Positions 15,099 to 23,099 of a stretch of DNA of 64,000 nt are shown piece by piece (the stretch's first letter is position 1; each line of letters starts with the position of its first letter). The notes under the pieces are model-generated. The model was given only the letters and a program-made list of their open reading frames with translations, was not told the origin of the DNA and made no database searches. Source of the DNA: Thalassobius sp002708925 (GTDB lineage Bacteria > Pseudomonadota > Alphaproteobacteria > Rhodobacterales > Rhodobacteraceae); NCBI RefSeq assembly GCF_049803795.1, contig NZ_JBNAGJ010000004.1, positions 248,001-312,000 of the forward strand, written 5' to 3'. The position numbers and the translations under genes were made by a program.

Positions 15099-16892
15099 AT
15101 GACCGACCAGATTACCGCACCCCATGACGTGCTGACCGAACAGCGCGAGGACGGCACGCTGATCCTGCGCTCGTCGCATCCGATGGGCTATGTTGCTGAA
15201 ACGACAGGCGAATGGCTGCACACCTGGGCCCGTAAAACCCCGGATGCGGTGTTCATCGCCGAACGGGATGGCCCCGGCTGGCGCGAGGTCACCTATGCCC
15301 AGGCGTTGGCCGCCGTGCGCAAGATCGGCGCCTGGCTGGTGGATAAGGGCTATGACAAAAAAGGCCCGGTGCTGGTGATGTCCGGCAACTCGGTCGATCA
15401 TGCTTTGCTGGTGCTGGCCACGCAATATGTGGGGATGGCCAGCGTTCCGGTGGCCGAGCAGTACTCGCTGATCCCCGGCGCGCATGATCGCCTGCTCTAT
15501 ATCGTTGAGAAAACCCGCCCCGGCCTGCTGTTCGTGGACGATGCCGCGCGCTACAAAGAGGCCATCGGCATGGAGGCGCTGGCCGGCTATGACGTGCTGG
15601 CCTCGAACACCGAAGGCGCGCCGCGCGATGTGATCCCCTTTGCACAGGCCCTGGCCGGCGGCGAGGCGGATGTCGATGCCGCTCATGCCGCGGTAACCCC
15701 CGACACGCTGGCGAAAATCCTGTTTACCTCGGGGTCCACGTCGCACCCCAAGGGGGTGATCACCACGCATAAAATGATGTGCGTGAACCAGACCCAGATC
15801 GCCGATGCCTTTCCGGTTCTGCGGGCGCGGGCTCCGAAAATTCTGGACTGGCTGCCCTGGAACCATGTGTTTGGCGGCTCGCATAATTTCAACATGATGC
15901 TGGCCAATGGCGGCGCAATCTACATCGACGACGGTAAGCCGACGGACAAGCTGTTCCCGCGCACGCTGGAGAACATGAAGATGCACACCGGCTCGCTGGC
16001 GTTTAACGTGCCCGTGGGGTTCGCTCGCCAGGTCGAGGCGCTGAAGGCCGATCCCGAACTGCGCAAAAGCTTCTTCACCGGGCTGGATTTCACTTTCTAT
16101 GCGGGGGCCTCGCTGCCGCAGGAAATCTGGCAGGCCCTGGGCGAAATGGCCACCGAGGTGACGGGCAAAGTGCCCTTGATGGTCTCCAGCTGGGGGATGA
16201 CCGAAACCGCTCCCGCCACGCTGATCGTGCATGAAAGGGTCGCGCGTTCGGGCATCATCGGCGTGCCGGTGCCGGGCGCCGAAATCAAGCTGATCCCCGA
16301 CGACGACGGCCGGTATGAGCTGCGCTGCAAGGGCCCAAACATCATGCCGGGCTATTTCGAGGACGCAGAAAAGACCGGGGAAAGCTTCGATTCCGAAGGC
16401 TTCCTGATCACTGGGGACGCGGTAAAATTCGTCGATCCCGACGATGTGGATCGCGGGCTCAGCTTCGATGGCCGCATTTCCGAGGATTTCAAACTGACCT
16501 CGGGCACTTGGGTGCGCTGCGCCGCGCTGCGCGGGCAGGTCATGACCGCATTGGAAGGGATCATCGGCGACATGGTGATCACCGGGCAGGACCGCTCGGA
16601 AATCGGGGTGATGCTGTTTCCCGCCGAGCCGCGCAACGCGGCCCCCGGCGAGATCGTCACCGACGCCGAAATGGTGCAGGCCGTGACCGAGAAGCTGGCC
16701 GAACTGGCCGCCAACGCCACCGGCAGCTCCACCCGCATCGGCCGGGCGCTGATCGTGGCCGAGCCGCCCTCGCTTGCCGATCACGAAATCACCGCCAAGG
16801 GCAATCTGAACATGCGTAAGGTGCTGGCCCGCCGCGCCGATCTGGTGGCCCGGATTTATGACGATCAGGATCCTGACGTGATCCGCGTCTAA
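15099..16892 (+). CDS. fcs: Feruloyl-CoA synthase
   Basis: An ANL-superfamily acyl-CoA ligase of 597 aa that activates ferulate, p-coumarate or related acids with ATP and CoA. Seen: the P-loop LFTSGSTSHPKGVITTH near residue 210, DWLPWNHVFGGSHN, the A5 motif SSWGMTETAPA, and the hinge and C-terminal domain with LITGDAVKFVDPDD and FDGRISEDFKLTSGTWV. These last two distinguish feruloyl-CoA synthases from fatty-acid ligases. The start at 15099 follows GAGGAGA. An in-frame extension into the marR gene is an artefact. It is the entry step for the imported hydroxycinnamate. Confidence 0.92.
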   Translation: MTDQITAPHDVLTEQREDGTLILRSSHPMGYVAETTGEWLHTWARKTPDAVFIAERDGPGWREVTYAQALAAVRKIGAWLVDKGYDKKGPVLVMSGNSVDHALLVLATQYVGMASVPVAEQYSLIPGAHDRLLYIVEKTRPGLLFVDDAARYKEAIGMEALAGYDVLASNTEGAPRDVIPFAQALAGGEADVDAAHAAVTPDTLAKILFTSGSTSHPKGVITTHKMMCVNQTQIADAFPVLRARAPKILDWLPWNHVFGGSHNFNMMLANGGAIYIDDGKPTDKLFPRTLENMKMHTGSLAFNVPVGFARQVEALKADPELRKSFFTGLDFTFYAGASLPQEIWQALGEMATEVTGKVPLMVSSWGMTETAPATLIVHERVARSGIIGVPVPGAEIKLIPDDDGRYELRCKGPNIMPGYFEDAEKTGESFDSEGFLITGDAVKFVDPDDVDRGLSFDGRISEDFKLTSGTWVRCAALRGQVMTALEGIIGDMVITGQDRSEIGVMLFPAEPRNAAPGEIVTDAEMVQAVTEKLAELAANATGSSTRIGRALIVAEPPSLADHEITAKGNLNMRKVLARRADLVARIYDDQDPDVIRV

Positions 16893-16971
16893 GGGCTTCT
16901 TTCTGATGACAAATACTCCCGCCGGAGGCGTCCCGCAGATGCCCCCGGCACCACGTTGAAAGGAAATGACC

Positions 16972-17847
16972 ATGGTGGATATCACCAAAGTCCGTGCACT
17001 CGACTTCCACACCCATGCCGAGGAACCCTGCGGCTGCCACACTGACGATGGCTATGACGATCTACAGACCACGATGGCCAAGTATTTCGGCGCGCCGTGG
17101 ACTCATCCGCCGACCATTGAGCAGACGGCTGCGCATTACCGTCAACAGAATATCGCGGCTGTGATTTTCCCTGTCGATGCCGAGCGCGAAACCGGCTATC
17201 GCCGTTATAAGAACGAAGAGGTGGCCGAGCTGGCCGCCGAAAACGATGACGTTCTGATCCCCTTTGCCTCGATCGACCCGTGGAAGGGCAAGATGGCCGC
17301 CCGCGAAGCGCGCCGCTTGATCAATGATTTCGGCATCAAAGGGTTCAAGTTTCACCCGACGATGCAGGGTTTCTATCCCAATGACCGCATGGCCTATGAG
17401 CTGTACGAAGTCATCGCCGAAAACGGTGGCATTGCCCTGTTCCACACCGGGCAGACGGGCGTTGGCTCGGGGATGCGGGGCGGGAACGGTATGCGCCTGA
17501 AATACTCGAACCCGATGTATATGGATGACGTGGCCGTGGATTTCCCCGACATGAAAATCATCCTGGCGCACCCCTCGTTTCCCTGGCAGGAAGAGGCGCT
17601 CTCGGTCGCGACGCACAAGCCCAACGTCTATATCGACCTGTCCGGCTGGTCGCCCAAGTATTTCCCTGAAATCCTGGTGCGCTACTGTAACGGCCTGCTG
17701 AAGAAAAAGGTTCTGTTCGGTTCGGACTGGCCGATGATCACCCCTGAACGCTGGCTGGCGGATTTTGACAAGATCGCGATCAAGGACCACCTGCGCGAAG
17801 ACATCATCAAGAACAACGGCGCCCGCCTGCTGGGCTTGATGGACTGA
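16972..17847 (+). CDS. Amidohydrolase_2-family protein (candidate 4-hydroxyphenyl-beta-ketoacyl-CoA hydrolase)
   Basis: A metal-dependent TIM-barrel hydrolase of 291 aa. Seen: the N-terminal LDFHTHAEEP metal motif, GIKGFKFHPTMQGFYPN, the ILAHPSFPWQEE histidine and LFGSDWPMITPERW. Relatives include gamma-resorcylate decarboxylase, ACMSD and 2-pyrone-4,6-dicarboxylate lactonase types. As I recall it, an amidohydrolase of this sort was assigned as beta-ketoacyl-CoA hydrolase in the Agrobacterium hydroxycinnamate beta-oxidative route. Position between feruloyl-CoA synthase and acyl-CoA dehydrogenase fits. ATG 16972 is chosen over the ATG two codons earlier because AAAGGA is then correctly spaced. 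Confidence 0.78.
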   Translation: MVDITKVRALDFHTHAEEPCGCHTDDGYDDLQTTMAKYFGAPWTHPPTIEQTAAHYRQQNIAAVIFPVDAERETGYRRYKNEEVAELAAENDDVLIPFASIDPWKGKMAAREARRLINDFGIKGFKFHPTMQGFYPNDRMAYELYEVIAENGGIALFHTGQTGVGSGMRGGNGMRLKYSNPMYMDDVAVDFPDMKIILAHPSFPWQEEALSVATHKPNVYIDLSGWSPKYFPEILVRYCNGLLKKKVLFGSDWPMITPERWLADFDKIAIKDHLREDIIKNNGARLLGLMD

Positions 17848-17940
17848 TCTGGCCGACTGTTCAAAACCTGTGCCTTGCCCCGGATTTCGGGGCAGGGACG
17901 TCCCCTTCATGCCCTTTTGCAGCTACGGAAAGGTTGCCCT

Positions 17941-19500
17941 ATGAAACCCTTTGCCGCCCCCGTCGATGATATTCTCTTTACGCTTGAACAGGTTGGCGGG
18001 GCCCCCGCGCTGCCCGATTGGGACGGCGATCTGATCCGAGAGATCACGCAGGCCTTTGCCGCCTTTGCCGAAGGTGAGATCGCGCCGCTGGACGAGGTGG
18101 GCGACACCCAGGGCTGCCGGCTGGAAAATGGCCGCGTTCTGATGCCCGAGGGATACAAGGAACTGTATGCCAGCTATGCCGAACAGGGCTGGCCCTCGCT
18201 GACGGTGCCCGAGGCATATGACGGGCAGGGGCTGGGCGGTGTCGCGCTGGCCTGTGTCTCTGAGATTTTCACCGGCGCGAACCATTCGCTGCAAATGGTG
18301 ACGGGGCTGGTGCCGGGCGCTGTGCGCACGTTGCTGGATTATGGCTCGGAGCAGCAGAAATCGGATTATATCCCGCGGCTGGCCTCGGGCGAGTGGCTGT
18401 CCACCATGTGCCTGACCGAGCCGGGGGCGGGCTCGGACTTGGGGCGCATTCGTGCCCGCGCCGTGCAGGACAATGAGGCCTGGAAAATCACCGGCGAGAA
18501 GATTTTCATCTCGGGTGGCGATCAGGACATGACCGATGAGATTTTCCACCTGGTTCTGGCCCGTACCGGCGATGCGCAGAGCGGGGTCAAGGGGCTGTCG
18601 CTGTTCGCCTGCCTGTCGCATCTGCCCGATGGCAGCCGCAACCCGATCACCATCACCCGGATCGAGGAGAAGATGGGCCTACATGCCTCGCCGACCTGCC
18701 AGATGGCCTTTGACGGGGCCCATGCCGAGCTGATCGGCCAAGAGGGCGAGGGCCTGAAGGCGATGTTCACCATGATGAACCACGCGCGGATTGACGTGTC
18801 CTTGCAGGGGGTGGCCCATGCCACGCGGGCTCATGACATTGCCGCCGCCTATTGCGCCGAGCGTGTCCAGGGGCGCGGCGCTGACGGCCAGCCCGTGACA
18901 TTGGATCAGCACGCGGATGTGAAAAACATGCTGACCGAGATGCGCAGCCTGTCCCTGCTGGGCCGCGCGATCTGCCATCTGGCGATTGTCGAGCTGGAGA
19001 AAGAAGAGAACCCGATGCTGGTCGAGTTCCTGACCCCCATCGCCAAACATTTCTGCACCGAGGCGGGCACGCGCGCGGCGGATCTGGGGATTCAATGTCT
19101 GGGCGGCTATGGTTATTTGCAGGAATACCGGGTTGAACAGGTCTGGCGGGATGCTCGGATCTGCCGGATTTACGAGGGGGCGAATGCCGTTCATGCGCTT
19201 GCGCTGGCCACGCGCCTGATTCAGGGGCGTGCGGCCGCAGCGGCGGATCAGTTTCAGGCCTTTGTTCAGGCCGAAGCCCCGGCCGAGGCCGTCGCCCATT
19301 GGGTAAAGGCGCGCGCGGCGATGGCCCGTGCAGCCGATCCGGCCGAGAAGGCCGCAGATTTCATGGCATTGTCCGAATGGCTGCTGCTGCGAGCCCTGGC
19401 TCCACGGTTTGCCTCGCACCAGGCCGCCCCGCAGATCGAATCCTATCTGGATCGTTCTGGGCATATGGGGGCGGTTCTGTCGGATCGTATCTGCGGCTAA
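17941..19500 (+). CDS. Acyl-CoA dehydrogenase
   Basis: A flavin-dependent dehydrogenase of 519 aa. Seen: MCLTEPGAGSDLGRIRA, the FAD/substrate loop GEKIFISGGDQDM, GGYGYLQEYRVEQVWRDA and the catalytic-Glu region YEGANAVHALALATR. A C-terminal extension of about 90 residues after that motif resembles the acyl-CoA dehydrogenase C-terminal domain family. AAAGG precedes the ATG at 17941, and an upstream in-frame segment is not family-like. It closes the hydroxycinnamate group. It could saturate or desaturate the aryl-propanoyl side chain (dihydrocinnamate entry), which is an inference. Confidence 0.88.
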   Translation: MKPFAAPVDDILFTLEQVGGAPALPDWDGDLIREITQAFAAFAEGEIAPLDEVGDTQGCRLENGRVLMPEGYKELYASYAEQGWPSLTVPEAYDGQGLGGVALACVSEIFTGANHSLQMVTGLVPGAVRTLLDYGSEQQKSDYIPRLASGEWLSTMCLTEPGAGSDLGRIRARAVQDNEAWKITGEKIFISGGDQDMTDEIFHLVLARTGDAQSGVKGLSLFACLSHLPDGSRNPITITRIEEKMGLHASPTCQMAFDGAHAELIGQEGEGLKAMFTMMNHARIDVSLQGVAHATRAHDIAAAYCAERVQGRGADGQPVTLDQHADVKNMLTEMRSLSLLGRAICHLAIVELEKEENPMLVEFLTPIAKHFCTEAGTRAADLGIQCLGGYGYLQEYRVEQVWRDARICRIYEGANAVHALALATRLIQGRAAAAADQFQAFVQAEAPAEAVAHWVKARAAMARAADPAEKAADFMALSEWLLLRALAPRFASHQAAPQIESYLDRSGHMGAVLSDRICG

Positions 19501-19526
19501 GTCTAGCGCGCTTGTTTGGGCAATGG

Positions 19527-19552
19527 GGCCACCCTTCGGGGTGGTCTTTTTT
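19527..19552 (+). terminator. Terminator after the hydroxycinnamate operon
   Basis: GGCCACCC, TTCG tetraloop, GGGTGGTC, then six T. A classic intrinsic terminator. Confidence 0.9.
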
Positions 19553-19596
19553 GTGCTGGGCGGGGGGCGATAAAAGATATGTGATCAATCCATCTT

Positions 19597-19610
19597 TTGA
19601 CATAGGTCAA
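19597..19610 (+). promoter_or_regulatory. FNR/CRP-type box before the SLAC1-DsrE pair
   Basis: TTGACATAGGTCAA is a perfect TTGAC-N4-GTCAA dyad, one symmetrical base from the FNR consensus TTGAT-N4-ATCAA. A possible -10 TGTAAT lies at 19644-19649. The dyad then falls near -52, close to where FNR-class activators bind. The ATG is 70 bases further on. Confidence 0.6.
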
Positions 19611-19679
19611 AGTTTGCGCCGTTTTCGCATGCAAGATGCGGCATGTAATACTATTGCGCGTTTAGGGAAGGACACGCAG

Positions 19680-20654
19680 ATGACAGACACATCTAACACC
19701 GAGGCGTCGAACCGGCTGGAGCATTTTCCAGTCACTTTTTTCGCCACGATTATGGGCATGTCCGGGCTGGCCCTGGCGCTGAATGCCGCCGATCACAGCT
19801 GGGCATTCGGAGCCACGCCCGCGACGGTCATCTATTATGTGGCGATGGCGATGTTTGCGCTGGTCTTGCTGGGGTATCTGGCGAAGGCAGCCAAGTATCC
19901 GCAGGCGGTTTCGCATGAATGGCACCATCCGGTGCGGATGGCCTTTTTCCCGGCGATCTCTATTTCTTTGCTGCTGCTGGCGACTGCCAGCCTGTCCCGC
20001 GCACCCGTGATTGCTCAGCCGATGTGGATTGCCGGCATGTTGCTGCAAGGCGCGCTGACGATCGCGGTGGTGTCGGGCTGGATTGGCGCGCGCTCGTTTC
20101 AGACGGGGCAGCTAAGCCCCGCATGGTTCATCCCGGCGGTGGGGAATGTGATTGTGCCGATTGCGGGGGTTCCGCTGGGCCATCCTGAAATCAGCTGGTA
20201 TTTCATGTCCGTCGGGCTGATTTTCTGGGTGGTGCTGATGACGCTGGTGATGAACCGGCTGATCTTCCACGACCCGCTGCCCGGCCGGTTGCAGCCGACG
20301 CTGGTGATCCTGATCGCGCCGCCCGCCGTGGGGATGGTCGCCTGGGTGCGTCTGGTGGGCGATGTCGATAGCTTTGCCCGTATCCTGCTGAATGGCGCTT
20401 ATCTGTTTACTTTGATCGTGGCGGTGCAATTGCCGCGTATCATCAAATTGCCCTTCGCCATGAGCTTCTGGGCGCTCAGCTTTCCGTTTGCTGCCGTGAC
20501 GATTGCCAGCTTTGCCTTCGCCGAGAAAACCGGCAGCGTCATGCACCAGTATTTGGGCACGGGGTTGCTGGCTGTTCTGGTGGTGATCATTGCGGCTTTG
20601 GTGGTGCGCACGCTGCGGGCCATGGCTGCGGGCGAGGTTTGCGTTCCCGAATAA
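19680..20654 (+). CDS. SLAC1 / TDT-family (TehA-like) anion transporter
   Basis: An integral membrane protein of 324 aa with about ten helices. Seen: the family start HFPVTFFATIMGMSGLALAL, EWHHPVRMAFFPAISIS and the end helix region LAVLVVIIAALVVRTL. The family covers bacterial TehA (tellurite/anion channel), malate exporters and plant SLAC1. ATG 19680 follows GGGAAGG; the frame is open for a further 380 bases upstream across a terminator, which is not coding. The FNR-type box suggests oxygen- or NO-linked control. The DsrE-like gene follows 24 bases later. Confidence 0.87.
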   Translation: MTDTSNTEASNRLEHFPVTFFATIMGMSGLALALNAADHSWAFGATPATVIYYVAMAMFALVLLGYLAKAAKYPQAVSHEWHHPVRMAFFPAISISLLLLATASLSRAPVIAQPMWIAGMLLQGALTIAVVSGWIGARSFQTGQLSPAWFIPAVGNVIVPIAGVPLGHPEISWYFMSVGLIFWVVLMTLVMNRLIFHDPLPGRLQPTLVILIAPPAVGMVAWVRLVGDVDSFARILLNGAYLFTLIVAVQLPRIIKLPFAMSFWALSFPFAAVTIASFAFAEKTGSVMHQYLGTGLLAVLVVIIAALVVRTLRAMAAGEVCVPE

Positions 20655-20678
20655 CTCCATCCAACCAAGAGGTTTTCC

Positions 20679-21116
20679 ATGAAACAGATCCTGACTGCTG
20701 CCTGTCTGGCCGCAACGACCCTGGCCAGCCCGGCCCTGGCTGATGAACAGCCCAAACTGCTGACGATGCTGACCGCGCCGGATGCGCAGACGCAGCTGAT
20801 GGCGATGGTGCTGACGATGAATGCAGCCCAGGCCGGGGCGCAGACACAAGTGCTGCTGTGTGGCCCCGCCGCGGATATGGCGCTGAAGGACGCGCCTGCC
20901 TCGGCCACCGCGCCACAGGCCCCCAAGGGCATGAGCCCCCAGGGTCTGATGCAGATGATCATGGCGAAAACCAATACGCAGGTGCAGGTCTGCGCGATCT
21001 ATCTGCCGAACAAAGGCGTAGGGCCCGATGCCCTGCTGGACGGGATCACCCCGGCCAAACCGCCCGCCATCGCTGGTGCCATGCTGGATGAAAACACAAA
21101 GATCATGAGCTTCTGA
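20679..21116 (+). CDS. Exported DsrE-like protein of unknown role
   Basis: 145 aa with a clear signal peptide (MKQILTAACLAATTLASPALA). The mature part has a DsrE/DsrF-like pattern: a strand-helix start TQLMAMVLTMNAAQAGAQTQVLLCGPAADMAL and a second strand with a conserved-looking Cys, QVQVCAIYLPNKG. Two cysteines would sit in the periplasm. It is co-transcribed with the TDT transporter. Family assignment is by fold-level resemblance only. A role in sulfur or redox handling linked to the transporter is a guess. Confidence 0.75.
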   Translation: MKQILTAACLAATTLASPALADEQPKLLTMLTAPDAQTQLMAMVLTMNAAQAGAQTQVLLCGPAADMALKDAPASATAPQAPKGMSPQGLMQMIMAKTNTQVQVCAIYLPNKGVGPDALLDGITPAKPPAIAGAMLDENTKIMSF

Positions 21117-21148
21117 GGTCTCCTTCCCTGACGAGGATGCTCATGTCT

Positions 21149-21183
21149 GGGGCCGCGCTCTGTCTGTCTGGCGCGGCCCCTTT
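21149..21183. terminator. Convergent terminator
   Basis: GGGGCCGCGC (21149-21158) pairs with GCGCGGCCCC (21171-21180), then TTT. It lies between the DsrE-like gene and the EamA gene coming from the other strand. Confidence 0.75.
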
Positions 21184-22057
21184 ATTTGTTCTGCCGGGCC
21201 AGCAGGAAACCGCCCAGCCCCGAGGCCAGGATGACGGTCAGGCCGATCAGGCTAAGCACGTCTGGCCAGTCCGCGAAAACCAGAACCCCCAGCACCGCCG
21301 CCGCGATCAGCTGGAAATAGATCAGCGGGGCTGAGATGGTCGCCGGCGTGGTTCGGTTCACCACGACCAACAGGAAATTCCCAAAGGCCGAGGCCAGCGC
21401 GCTGAGCAGGATCAGCGTCCACATCGCCGGCGCTCCGCCCGAGGGCAGATGCGTCAGCCCCAGCGGAGACAGCACGATGGCCCCGATTAGCAGCTGCGCC
21501 GCCAGCAGGAACCGAGGCCGATAGAAGGCGGCCAGCCAGCGGGTGGCGGTCAGGTAACAGCCATAGAATGTCCCGGCCAGCAGCGCGAACACCATGCCCG
21601 TTCCCATGTTCAGCCCCGGCTGCACGACCAGCAAAACCCCGGCAAAGCCGATCAGCAACAGCACGCTACGCGCAGCGGCGACGCGCTCGCCCAGTAGCAG
21701 AACCGACAGCACATAAGACACGATGGGACCGATGAAAAAGGCTCCGAACACATTGGCGATGGGCTCGGTGCGTAGGGCTGTCAGGATGCATGTGATCCCG
21801 CCCGCAATCAGCGCAGCCCGCAAAATGACGCGCCAGTTCAGCAGCTCAGGCAGCTCGGTCCGGGTCAGTCCCGCGAAGGGCAGCAGCAGCGCCGCCGCCA
21901 GCGCAAAGCGTGTCCAGGCCACAAAGAACGGGCTGATCCCGGCCGAGGTCAGCACTTTCCCTGCCGTATCGCCCACCACGATCGAACTGGTGGCGAGGCA
22001 GATCAGCAAAATCACCTTGGCAGAGATCAAAGGGGGCATTTCCGGGCCTGAGCGCAT
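21182..22057 (-). CDS. EamA/DMT-superfamily transporter
   Basis: A 291-aa membrane protein with ten predicted helices forming two EamA repeats. Seen: VGDTAGKVLTSAGISPFFVAWTR near the start, ANVFGAFFIGPIVSYVLSVLLLGE at the end of repeat 1, and PATISAPLIYFQLIAAAVLG in repeat 2. Such proteins export or exchange amino acids or other metabolites; substrate unknown. No clear ribosome site marks the start, and a second Met six codons on is possible. It stands alone between convergent and co-directional neighbours. Confidence 0.86.
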   Translation of the reverse strand: MRSGPEMPPLISAKVILLICLATSSIVVGDTAGKVLTSAGISPFFVAWTRFALAAALLLPFAGLTRTELPELLNWRVILRAALIAGGITCILTALRTEPIANVFGAFFIGPIVSYVLSVLLLGERVAAARSVLLLIGFAGVLLVVQPGLNMGTGMVFALLAGTFYGCYLTATRWLAAFYRPRFLLAAQLLIGAIVLSPLGLTHLPSGGAPAMWTLILLSALASAFGNFLLVVVNRTTPATISAPLIYFQLIAAAVLGVLVFADWPDVLSLIGLTVILASGLGGFLLARQNK

Positions 22058-22129
22058 TCATCGGCCTATAGGCCTACCTGCCTGGCCCGGAGTTGCCAAG
22101 GGCGGTGGTGTCCCGCCCCGGCATTTGGA

Positions 22130-22960
22130 TCAGGTGGGGCGCAGCCCCAGAATTTTGCGTGCTTGGGCGGCGGTGGCGACGGGGCGCTCGTATTTATCGC
22201 ACAGATCCACAACGCGCTGGATCAGGGCCGCGTTCGACGGCGCCAGAGTGTTGCGATCCAGGCGGATATTATCCTCTAGCCCGGCGCGCGCATGACCGCC
22301 CGCGCTGACGGCCCAGTCGTTGAGCGTGATCTGATCCTTGCCAATCCCTGCGGCGCACCATTCGCTGTCGGGCAGCAGGCGCTGCATGGTTTTGATATAA
22401 TAATCAAAGACATCGCGATCCACAGGCATGGCATTTTTCACGCCCATCACGAATTGCACATAGGGGCTGTCTGCCAGGCGGCCATCGGCATACATGCGCG
22501 CGGCCTGATGGATATGGGACAGGTCAAATGCCTCGATTTCCGGGCGGATGCCGTAGGTTTTCATTTCCGAGGCCAGCCAGTCCACCAGATCCGGCGGGTT
22601 CTCATAGACGCGGGTGGGGAAATTGTTCGAGCCCACCGAAAGCGACGCCATATCCGGTGCCAGAGGCAGCATCCTCCCGCGAGTCTGGCCCGCGCCCGAA
22701 CGCCCCCCGGTTGAGAACTGGATGATCATGCCGGGGCAGTGTTTTTCCAGCCCCTCTTTGAGCCGAGCGAATTTCTCGGGGTCGCTGCTGGGGGTTTCAT
22801 CATCGCTGCGCACATGGGCGTGGCAGATGGTGGCCCCGGCCTCAAAGGCCTCTTGCGTGCTTTCGATCTGTTCGGTGACAGTGATCGGAACGGCGGGGTT
22901 ATCGGATTTCGTCGGCAGGCTGCCCGTGATGGCACAGCAGATAATGCAAGGTTTGGTCAT
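22130..22960 (-). CDS. BKACE-family beta-keto acid cleavage enzyme
   Basis: A PF05853 protein of 276 aa that condenses a beta-keto acid with acetyl-CoA and splits it to acetoacetate and a new acyl-CoA. Seen: the N-terminal CIICCAITGS, the zinc motif ICHAHVRSDD, SLSVGSNNFP, the glutamate in IEAFDLSHI, and QITLNDWAVSAGGHARAGLEDN. The start at 22960 matches the family beginning MTKPCIICC. Longer in-frame starts have no site. The founding member is Kce of lysine fermentation, and most subgroups have other substrates. Lone placement gives no clue here. Confidence 0.87.
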   Translation of the reverse strand: MTKPCIICCAITGSLPTKSDNPAVPITVTEQIESTQEAFEAGATICHAHVRSDDETPSSDPEKFARLKEGLEKHCPGMIIQFSTGGRSGAGQTRGRMLPLAPDMASLSVGSNNFPTRVYENPPDLVDWLASEMKTYGIRPEIEAFDLSHIHQAARMYADGRLADSPYVQFVMGVKNAMPVDRDVFDYYIKTMQRLLPDSEWCAAGIGKDQITLNDWAVSAGGHARAGLEDNIRLDRNTLAPSNAALIQRVVDLCDKYERPVATAAQARKILGLRPT

Positions 22961-23042
22961 GGTTTTCGCGCTAGAGTCGTTGGTAGTTGACATTGACACA
23001 CAAATGTTGGCACGGGCAAGTCCAGGCCTTGAAAATAACGGC

Positions 23043-23076
23043 ACAAAAGAAAAGAGCGGCCCCGAAGGGCCGCTCT
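23043..23076 (-). terminator. Terminator of mcd
   Basis: Read on the minus strand: AGAGCGGCCC, TTCG loop, GGGCCGCTCT, then a T-rich tail (TTTCTTTTG). It starts 24 bases past the mcd stop. Confidence 0.85.
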
Positions 23077-23099
23077 GATCATTGTTCTGAACGCCAGGG

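Noticed and set aside
22063..22074. Perfect palindrome GGCCTATAGGCC next to the EamA start.
   Set aside because: No promoter elements or regulator are tied to it, and short GC palindromes are expected by chance here.
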